Under the pieces are notes generated by a model. It worked only from the letters and a program-made list of their open reading frames with translations, ran no database searches and was not told the DNA's origin. Source: Acidobacteriota bacterium (GTDB lineage Bacteria; Acidobacteriota; Terriglobia; Acidiferrales; UBA7541). Taken from it: a stretch of 11,902 bases of DNA. Positions within the stretch are counted from its first letter, which is position 1; every line of letters starts with the position of its first letter. This document shows positions 7,204-11,902 of this stretch, piece after piece. The translations under genes were made by a program, and so were the position numbers. The DNA is taken from positions 1 through 11,902 of the forward strand of contig QHYF01000062.1 in the NCBI GenBank assembly GCA_003224075.1. Direction: 5' to 3'.

Positions 7204-7218
7204 CTTCGAACTTTCTAG

Positions 7219-7248
7219 ATTGTGGTCACCGGCGATTTCTCAAGTCAA
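7219..7248 (-). promoter_or_regulatory. Candidate sigma70 promoter of the deiodinase-like gene
   Basis: On the minus strand, TTGACT (7248-7243) and CACAAT (7224-7219) are separated by 18 bp. They match five and four of the six consensus bases. Initiation would fall near 7212, giving a leader of about 20 nt before the TTG start. This would let the selenoprotein be expressed separately from the kds operon ending at 7297. Confidence 0.45.
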
Positions 7249-7276
7249 TGGCTCTCTTTACTGCGGAGCCCTTCGC

Positions 7277-7295
7277 GTTCCCGTTAGCGGAGAAC
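7277..7295 (-). terminator. Hairpin just after kdsC, possible weak or factor-assisted terminator
   Basis: GTTCTC and GGGAAC on the minus strand form a 6-bp stem (one G-U pair) around a 7-nt loop, starting 2 nt past the kdsC stop. No U-run follows, so it is not a classical intrinsic terminator. It may stabilise the 3' end or pause polymerase. Confidence 0.25.
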
Positions 7296-7296
7296 T

Positions 7297-7857
7297 CTAA
7301 GCGCGGGCCTTGTCGATCATCTCTTCCCAGATGCCTTTGGCTCTGAGGATGAGTTCAACGAGTTCGCGCGCCGCGCCTTTCCCTCCTGGGGCCTTGGTCT
7401 TATAGTGAGCCGCGCGTTTCACCTCGGGAGTGGCATTGTTCACTGCCACCGCCAGTCCCACCCGCCGCATGATCATGAGGTCTGGCAAGTCGTCCCCCAG
7501 GTAAGCAACTTCCGATTCCTGAACGCCCGTTTTGCGCAGAACGTCTTCGTAAGCCGCGATTTTGTGTCCTTGCTTCTCGTATACAAATTCCACATCCAGC
7601 TCTTTGCACCGGCGCCGAAGCGCGGCGCTGCTCCGGCCCGTAATGACACCCGTCCGCAGACCTGCGCTAACCGCGAGCGTAAGGCCCTGACCGTCGTGCG
7701 CATCGAAGGTCTTGATTTCCAGCGCGCCGCCATCGGTTTGCGATACCAGCGTGACACTGCCATCCGTGAGTGTCCCGTCCACGTCCATCAGCAGCACCTG
7801 AATCTGCTTCGCCCTCTTCGCCAGCGTTCCCGGAATCTTTTTCCCGCTCTTAGCCAA
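7297..7857 (-). CDS. kdsC: 3-deoxy-D-manno-octulosonate 8-phosphate (Kdo8P) phosphatase
   Basis: 186 residues, a capless HAD-superfamily phosphatase of normal KdsC size. It hydrolyses Kdo 8-phosphate to Kdo in the cytoplasm, the third step of Kdo synthesis. Motif I is DVDGTLTDG (25-33; nucleophile Asp25, acid/base Asp27), motif II is TGRSS (73-77), the conserved Lys is at 99 and motif III is GDDLPDL (121-127). The APGGKGAARELVELIL tail (156-171) is characteristic of KdsC rather than of other small HAD enzymes. The start is TTG 7857: AGGAG (7868-7864) lies 6 nt upstream and an in-frame TGA stands just before it, excluding any upstream start. A frame-shifted 8-codon mini-ORF (ATG 7876 to TAA 7850) spans the start without its own clear ribosome site. 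It is last in the pyrG-kdsA-kdsD-kdsC series, 84 bp after kdsD. Confidence 0.95.
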   Translation of the reverse strand: MAKSGKKIPGTLAKRAKQIQVLLMDVDGTLTDGSVTLVSQTDGGALEIKTFDAHDGQGLTLAVSAGLRTGVITGRSSAALRRRCKELDVEFVYEKQGHKIAAYEDVLRKTGVQESEVAYLGDDLPDLMIMRRVGLAVAVNNATPEVKRAAHYKTKAPGGKGAARELVELILRAKGIWEEMIDKARA

Positions 7858-7863
7858 TTTCTT

Positions 7864-7868
7864 CTCCT
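7864..7868 (-). promoter_or_regulatory. Shine-Dalgarno site for kdsC (TTG start)
   Basis: AGGAG on the minus strand, 6 nt before TTG 7857. It confirms the non-ATG start of kdsC, since an in-frame TGA closes the frame just upstream. Confidence 0.65.
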
Positions 7869-7876
7869 GTTTTCAT

Positions 7877-7910
7877 CTCTGCGCGTCTCTGCGAACTCTG
7901 CGTCTTCGCG
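7877..7910. repeat. Tandem CTCTGCG repeat in the kdsD-kdsC spacer
   Basis: CTCTGCG occurs at 7877-7883, 7887-7893 and 7896-7902, followed by the degenerate CTTCGCG (7904-7910), with a period of 9-10 bp. On the coding strand it reads CGCAGAG. Similar short CGCAGAG-type intergenic repeats are recalled from many environmental bacterial genomes; their function is unknown to me. It lies in the untranslated stretch just before the kdsC ribosome binding site. Confidence 0.6.
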
Positions 7911-7941
7911 TTAGATTTTTCTTGCCTCTCTTTGTCCTGTG

Positions 7942-8901
7942 TTACATCAGCTCGAGCGTCCACAAATCATGCAAATGCACGACGCCAAGCACGCCCTTTG
8001 CCTCATCGACCACCACGATCGAAGTGATTTTCTTTTTTTCCATCAGATTCAACGCCTCGCTTGCGAGCACGTGCGGCCCAATCGTTTGCGGATTCTTCGT
8101 CATGCACTCTCCTGCGCTCATCTCCAAAGTCGCCCCGCGATGTTTTTCCATCAATCGCCGCAGGTCGCCATCCGTCAAAATCCCCGCCAATCTCCCATCT
8201 GGATCGAGAACTGTTGTCATTCCCAGACCTTTTTCGCTCATCTCATGGAAAACGTCCGGCATGGGCGTGTCTTTTAAAACGCGCGGCAGCGCTGCTCCTG
8301 CATGCATCAGGTGCTCCACGCGCAGCAGTTTTTTTCCGAGCCTCCCCGCCGGATGCAGCGCCGCAAAATCGTCATGACGGAAATTGCGCCGCTCCAAAAG
8401 CGAAACCGCCAGCGCGTCCCCCACCGCCATCGCCACGGTTGTGCTCGCCGTCGGGGCAAGGTTCAGCGAACACGCTTCTTCCTTCACGCTAACGTCCAGC
8501 ACCACGTCGCTCGCTTCCGCCAGCGTGGAGTCCGCTTTGCCTGTCAGCGTGACCACCGGCATCTCCAGCCGCTTCAGCGCTTCCAGCAGCCGGATGATCT
8601 CTTCGGTTTCTCCGCCATACGAAACAGCCAGCATTGCATCCCCGCGCGCCAGCATCCCGAGATCTCCATGCAGTGCCTCCGCTGGATGTAAGAAGAAGGA
8701 TGGCGTCCCCGTGCTCGACAGCGTCGCGGAAATCTTTCGCCCGATGAGGCCGGACTTGCCCATCCCGCTGACCACCACGCGCCCCTTGCACGCAAACAGT
8801 ACCTCGACGGCCTTTTCAAATCGATCGTCGAGCCGCGCGAGAACATCCTGAATCGCTTGCGCCTCGATCTTCAGCACTCGCCGGGCAGTGTCGAGGCTCA
8901 T
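7942..8901 (-). CDS. kdsD: D-arabinose 5-phosphate isomerase (KdsD/KpsF)
   Basis: 319 residues, the full family length. An N-terminal SIS sugar-isomerase domain (about 38-170) with VVSGMGKSG (43-51) and VSYGGETEE (93-101) is followed by the family hinge DDFAALHPAGRLGKKLL (177-193). Two CBS domains come next (about 200-255 and 263-316; LTDGDLRR and VVHLHDLW are their ends). It interconverts ribulose 5-phosphate and arabinose 5-phosphate, the first committed step to Kdo, in the cytoplasm. Its ATG overlaps the kdsA stop by four bases (ATGA, 8901-8898), indicating translational coupling with the enzyme that consumes its product. The genomic context (kdsA, kdsC) favours the LPS-linked KdsD over a capsule KpsF or sorbitol-type GutQ paralogue. 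Confidence 0.95.
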   Translation of the reverse strand: MSLDTARRVLKIEAQAIQDVLARLDDRFEKAVEVLFACKGRVVVSGMGKSGLIGRKISATLSSTGTPSFFLHPAEALHGDLGMLARGDAMLAVSYGGETEEIIRLLEALKRLEMPVVTLTGKADSTLAEASDVVLDVSVKEEACSLNLAPTASTTVAMAVGDALAVSLLERRNFRHDDFAALHPAGRLGKKLLRVEHLMHAGAALPRVLKDTPMPDVFHEMSEKGLGMTTVLDPDGRLAGILTDGDLRRLMEKHRGATLEMSAGECMTKNPQTIGPHVLASEALNLMEKKKITSIVVVDEAKGVLGVVHLHDLWTLELM

Positions 8902-9749
8902 TTCCCGCTCCAGCGCCGTACCACCGCGCTGAGTCCCTTCAATTTCACGAGCAGGGCAGGGAGTTGCGCCAGCGGAAGCGCATTGGGTCCGTCCGACAAC
9001 GCGGCTGCCGGGTTGTCGTGTGTCTCCAGAAAGATACCATCCACGCCGGCTGCCACGCCCGCGCGCGCCAGCGGCTCGATAAACTGCGGCTGCCCTCCGC
9101 TCGCGTGGCCTTGCCCGCCGGGAAGCTGCACGGAATGCGTCACGTCATAAACCACCGGGTAACCCGTCCGCTGCATGATCGGGAACGAGCGCATATCCAC
9201 CACCAGATTTTGGTATCCAAACGAGGCTCCGCGTTCCGTCAGAAGGATCTTTGTATTTCCTGTGCTCGCCACTTTCTCCGCGACGTTCCCCATGTCCCAC
9301 GGCGACAAAAACTGTCCCTTTTTTATATTGATGATCCGGCCCGTTTTACCGGCGGCGATCAGCAGGTCGGTCTGCCGCGCCAGGAACGCCGGAATCTGCA
9401 ACACGTCGGAGACTTCCGCTGCGGGCTCGGCCTGTGACGCGTCATGTATGTCCGTCAGGACCGGCAGCTTCAATTCCTTTTTGATCTTGCCCAGAATCCG
9501 CAAACCCTCCTTCAGCCCGGGCCCGCGAAACGCCTTCAGCGAAGACCGGTTAGCCTTGTCGTAGGAGGCCTTGAAGATGTACGGGAGTCCCGCATCCGTT
9601 GCGACCTTTGCGACTTTCTCCGCCATCATCCGCGCGTGCCCTTCGCTTTCTATCACGCACGGCCCGGCGATCAGAAACAGTGGATTCCCTCCGCCCAGGC
9701 GAAGTGAACCAAGCGCAATTTCACGTGTCGCACTCATAAGGGATGTCAC
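8898..9749 (-). CDS. kdsA: Kdo 8-phosphate synthase, metal-dependent type
   Basis: About 283 residues. It condenses phosphoenolpyruvate with arabinose 5-phosphate to give Kdo 8-phosphate. Signatures are LIAGPCVIES (26-35), FKASYDKANRSS (59-70), IPAFLARQTDLL (119-130) and VTHSVQLPGG (203-212). The residues equivalent to the Aquifex metal ligands are all present: Cys31, His205, Glu242 and Asp253. E. coli KdsA has Asn in place of the Cys and needs no metal, so this is the metal-dependent class. The start is GTG 9749, or ATG 9737 four codons later; neither has an ideal ribosome site. The only purine-rich candidate, AGAGG, lies about 12 nt before the GTG, inside a small hairpin (9772-9760). It is 51 bp after pyrG and overlaps kdsD by four bases. 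Confidence 0.95.
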   Translation of the reverse strand: MTSLMSATREIALGSLRLGGGNPLFLIAGPCVIESEGHARMMAEKVAKVATDAGLPYIFKASYDKANRSSLKAFRGPGLKEGLRILGKIKKELKLPVLTDIHDASQAEPAAEVSDVLQIPAFLARQTDLLIAAGKTGRIINIKKGQFLSPWDMGNVAEKVASTGNTKILLTERGASFGYQNLVVDMRSFPIMQRTGYPVVYDVTHSVQLPGGQGHASGGQPQFIEPLARAGVAAGVDGIFLETHDNPAAALSDGPNALPLAQLPALLVKLKGLSAVVRRWSGK

Positions 9750-9800
9750 AAATGCTGCAAGCCTCTAAGGCTACGCAGCCGGCGCTGGGTTTGCAACGAT

Positions 9801-11483
9801 TTAGGCGATGGCGCGAGGCGCAGCCCGCAAGGCAGGTGCGGGTTGGCGTTCAGCGACGCTGGCGGAAGCCGGACGCAACCGTTCCTTTTTGTGTTCCAGC
9901 GCCGCGCCGATGAACGCCGCGAAAAGCGGGTGCGGCTCGAGCGGCTTGGATTTGAATTCTGGGTGGAATTGACAACCAAGGAACCACGGGTGGTCCGGCG
10001 CCTCGACGATCTCCACATAATTCTCGTCCGGCGTGCGTCCGGTGATGCGCAGGCCCGCGGCAACCAGCGTTTTCTCGTAGTCGCAGTTGAATTCGTAGCG
10101 GTGGCGGTGCCGTTCGCTGATCTCCAGCTTGCCGTAAGCCTTGTGCGCAAACGAGCCCGGCGCGAGCTTGCAGGGCCAGGCGCCCAGCCGCATGGTCCCG
10201 CCCATTTCATCGACTCCGAGCAATTCACGCAATTTATAAATCACGCGATGCGGCGTTTGCGGGTTGAATTCTGTGCTGTCCGCCTGCTTCAGTCCCGCCA
10301 CGTCGCGCGCATATTCGATCGTCGCGCACTGCATCCCCAGGCAGATCCCAAAGAATGGCACCTTGCGTTCCCGCGCGTATTGAATGGTGTACACCATTCC
10401 CTGAATCCCGCGCTTGCCAAATCCGCCGGGCACGAGAATTCCGTCGTAGCCATGCAGTCGCGCCGCCGCAGTCTCTGCCGAATCAATCTCTTCCGCCTCA
10501 ATCCATTCAAGTACGGTCTTGTGATTGTGCGCCAGTCCACCGTGCAGCAACGCTTCGCGCAGGCTCTTGTACGCATCTTCGAGCTGCACGTATTTGCCGA
10601 CGACCGCGATTCGCACTTCGCCCGCCGGATGATGCAGCCGGTGTACCAGGTCTAGCCACGGCTTCATATCCGAGGGCTGGTCCTTCAGCTTCAGCAGCCG
10701 CAAAATCTGTTCGTCCAATCCCTCTTTGCTCAGTTCCACGGGGACCGCGTAAATCGTGTCCACGTCCTCCATCGAAATGACGCAGGATTCTGCCACGTTG
10801 CAGAACAACGCGATTTTCTTTTTCAATTCTGCGGGAATGTGGCGTTCGCTCCGGCAAAGCAGGATGTCGGGTTGGATCCCGATGCTCAGCATTTCCTTCA
10901 CGCTGTGTTGCGTCGGCTTGGTTTTCAGTTCGCCTGCGGCCGCGATGAACGGCACCAGCGTCACATGCACAAAGAGCGTGTTCTCCGCTCCGAGTTCGAG
11001 TCGCATCTGTCGAATCGCTTCGAGGAAGGGAAGCGACTCGATATCGCCAACCGTTCCGCCGATCTCCACGATCACCACTTCGACGCCTTCGGAAACCTTC
11101 TTGATCGTCGCTTTGATCTCGTCGGTCACGTGCGGGATCACCTGCACGGTTTTTCCGAGATAATCCCCGCGCCGCTCCTTCGTCAGGATCGTTTCGTAGA
11201 TTCGTCCGGTCGTCCAGTTATTGTCGCGGGAGAGCTTGGCGTGCGTGAACCGCTCGTAGTGCCCCAGGTCCAGGTCCGTTTCCGCACCGTCTTCGGTCAC
11301 AAACACTTCGCCGTGCTGAAACGGGCTCATGGTGCCCGGGTCCACGTTCAGGTATGGATCGCATTTCTGAAGGGTGACTTTGAAACCGCGACTTTCGAGG
11401 AGACAACCGATTGAGGAGGCCGCTACGCCTTTTCCCAGTGAGGAAACAACGCCGCCGGTAACAAAAATATATTTTGGCGCCAT
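9801..11483 (-). CDS. pyrG: CTP synthase (glutamine-hydrolysing)
   Basis: 560 residues from ATG 11483. The N-terminal synthetase domain starts at once with KYIFVTGGVVSSLGKG (residues 4-19, P-loop) and continues with QKCDPYLNVDPGTM and IVEIGGTVGDIES. The C-terminal class I glutamine amidotransferase domain carries the nucleophile Cys381 (GICLGMQ) and the FHPEF segment (His507, Glu509). It converts UTP, ATP and glutamine to CTP. The start is placed at MAPKYIF because that is where family homology begins. The frame extends up to a TTG at 11573, but that TTG is the first half of the -35 box, so it cannot be in the message. About 25 residues at the C-terminus, rich in Ala, Pro and Arg, go beyond the usual end and look disordered. 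It is first in the pyrG-kds operon and supplies CTP for Kdo activation. Confidence 0.97.
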   Translation of the reverse strand: MAPKYIFVTGGVVSSLGKGVAASSIGCLLESRGFKVTLQKCDPYLNVDPGTMSPFQHGEVFVTEDGAETDLDLGHYERFTHAKLSRDNNWTTGRIYETILTKERRGDYLGKTVQVIPHVTDEIKATIKKVSEGVEVVIVEIGGTVGDIESLPFLEAIRQMRLELGAENTLFVHVTLVPFIAAAGELKTKPTQHSVKEMLSIGIQPDILLCRSERHIPAELKKKIALFCNVAESCVISMEDVDTIYAVPVELSKEGLDEQILRLLKLKDQPSDMKPWLDLVHRLHHPAGEVRIAVVGKYVQLEDAYKSLREALLHGGLAHNHKTVLEWIEAEEIDSAETAAARLHGYDGILVPGGFGKRGIQGMVYTIQYARERKVPFFGICLGMQCATIEYARDVAGLKQADSTEFNPQTPHRVIYKLRELLGVDEMGGTMRLGAWPCKLAPGSFAHKAYGKLEISERHRHRYEFNCDYEKTLVAAGLRITGRTPDENYVEIVEAPDHPWFLGCQFHPEFKSKPLEPHPLFAAFIGAALEHKKERLRPASASVAERQPAPALRAAPRAIA

Positions 11484-11489
11484 CCGTGT

Positions 11490-11512
11490 AGCCCGCGTTC
11501 CTTCGCCGGGCT
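11490..11512 (-). promoter_or_regulatory. Hairpin in the pyrG leader with AAGGA in its loop
   Basis: On the minus strand AGCCCG (11512-11507) pairs with CGGGCT (11495-11490), a 6-bp stem around an 11-nt loop that contains AAGGA (11503-11499). The stem ends 6 nt before the pyrG ATG. Unfolded, AAGGA is 15 nt from the start, too far for good initiation. The structure could alter this spacing or be a translational control point. Confidence 0.4.
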
Positions 11513-11544
11513 TGTCTGCCCTCCACTGGATTGACGTACATACA

Positions 11545-11573
11545 ATTATGGTCGGAACTCGTGAGTCTGTCAA
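11545..11573 (-). promoter_or_regulatory. Strong sigma70-type promoter of the pyrG-kdsA-kdsD-kdsC operon
   Basis: On the minus strand a perfect -35 box, TTGACA (11573-11568), is followed after exactly 17 bp by CATAAT (11550-11545), five of six bases of the -10 consensus. Initiation would be near 11538, giving a leader of about 55 nt before the pyrG ATG. Confidence 0.75.
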
Positions 11574-11873
11574 ATCGAACTCTTGGCGCTCTCCAAACGA
11601 TATTCTTTCTGTCTCTCGCCGCGAAACCTTTCCGCGCGAAACGGGTTTATACCGACTGGGGATGCTCTCCCTTGCCGTTCGCTTTCAGCAAGATGTTGCC
11701 GGACAGGAAATTGCAGTCTGTGTACAAACCGTGGGCGGAGATGCGTCATCTAAATAACTGAACCTTATCCTTGTGTCCGGAGGCGGTCTCTCCGCTCAGG
11801 TTATCCTGGTCGGGATTTAGTCCCGGCAACGCAGAAGGGTTCTGAGTGGGATTCTTGCAGGTGGGAAGGGGAA
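11574..11873. other. Gene-free region between pyrG and the right-edge gene
   Basis: About 300 bp in which I find no convincing coding frame on either strand. It separates the leftward pyrG promoter from a probable rightward gene. The left part holds a direct repeat CGCGAAAC (11620-11627 and 11635-11642, 15 bp apart) of unknown meaning. The right part holds four small hairpins, listed separately. I see no confident rightward promoter. Confidence 0.5.
11778..11844 (+). promoter_or_regulatory. Run of four small hairpins upstream of the right-edge gene
   Basis: Four adjacent inverted repeats occur in 67 nt. They are CGGAG/CTCCG (11778-11794, loop 7), CAGG/CCTG (11797-11808, loop TTAT), CGGGA/TCCCG (11811-11825, loop TTTAG, extendable to 7 bp with a G-U pair) and CAGAA/TTCTG (11832-11844, loop GGG). 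They end 20 nt before a good Shine-Dalgarno sequence. This could be a structured 5' leader or small RNA. I do not recognise a known riboswitch class. The stems were found by eye. Confidence 0.4.
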
Positions 11874-11902
11874 ATGAAACCAACGATTCGCAGTATAACT
11901 AC
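11874..11902 (+). CDS. Probable start of a rightward gene, cut by the window edge
   Basis: ATG 11874 is preceded by the purine-rich GGAAGGGG (11864-11871), a good Shine-Dalgarno stretch, and stays open to the edge as MKPTIRSIT. Only nine codons are visible. The Lys/Arg-containing start could begin a signal peptide, but there is too little to say. No function can be assigned. It would be divergent from pyrG. Confidence 0.4.

Noticed and set aside
6366..7346. 326-codon open frame on the plus strand across the deiodinase-like gene
   Set aside because: It is antisense to the selenoprotein, has no recognisable domain and shows the composition of a shadow frame. The minus-strand frame has clear family motifs.
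9843..10655. 270-codon plus-strand frame inside pyrG
   Set aside because: Antisense to the conserved glutaminase domain of CTP synthase; no domain is recognised.
11484..11573. 30-residue N-terminal extension of CTP synthase from TTG 11573
   Set aside because: The TTG is part of the -35 box of a strong promoter, transcription would begin downstream of it, and family homology starts at ATG 11483.
11374..11757. 127-codon plus-strand frame over the pyrG start and promoter
   Set aside because: It overlaps the conserved pyrG N-terminus and its promoter on the other strand, and shows no recognisable domain.

Overview
The window looks like chromosomal DNA from a Gram-negative bacterium. It encodes three enzymes of Kdo (lipopolysaccharide inner-core sugar) metabolism beside CTP synthase. 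GC-rich coding, frequent GTG and TTG starts, an Aquifex-type metal-dependent KdsA and the pyrG-kdsA-kdsD-kdsC order would suit Acidobacteriota, probably a metagenome contig. That assignment is inference; no rRNA or marker gene settles it.

Left part (1-6379, plus strand): six genes run in one direction. In order they are a creatinase-like M24 protein (its start lies off the left edge), a ketopantoate-reductase-fold oxidoreductase, a luciferase-like (LLM) oxidoreductase, a fumarylacetoacetate-hydrolase-family enzyme, a homocitrate/isopropylmalate-synthase-type HMGL enzyme, and a short, divergent relative of tryptophan 2,3-dioxygenase. The spacing (17, 57 and 9 bp between the middle genes) suggests an operon. 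The mix of hydrolase, two oxidoreductases, a C-C hydrolase/hydratase-type enzyme, an aldol-type enzyme and a haem dioxygenase-like protein suggests breakdown or modification of an unknown, possibly aromatic or amide-containing, compound. I cannot name the pathway.

Middle (6495-7190, minus strand): a membrane-anchored, thioredoxin-fold protein of the iodothyronine deiodinase family. Its reading frame is interrupted by one TGA exactly where deiodinases carry selenocysteine (FGSFT-U-PPF), and the frame is unchanged on both sides. I read it as one 231-residue selenoprotein with candidate SECIS hairpins just after the UGA. Ordinary gene calling would split or truncate it. This is the most notable feature of the window.

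Right part (7297-11483, minus strand): pyrG, kdsA, kdsD (kpsF) and kdsC, transcribed leftward from a strong sigma70-type promoter (TTGACA, 17 bp, CATAAT). PyrG makes CTP, KdsD makes arabinose 5-phosphate, KdsA makes Kdo 8-phosphate and KdsC dephosphorylates it. CTP is then used to activate Kdo, so the operon links substrate and cofactor supply for LPS core synthesis. A short CTCTGCG tandem repeat sits between kdsD and kdsC. The pyrG leader carries a 6-bp hairpin that displays an AAGGA sequence in its loop.

Right edge (11574-11902): about 300 bp without a gene. It holds four consecutive small hairpins, followed by a Shine-Dalgarno sequence and an ATG that probably opens a rightward gene cut by the window edge.
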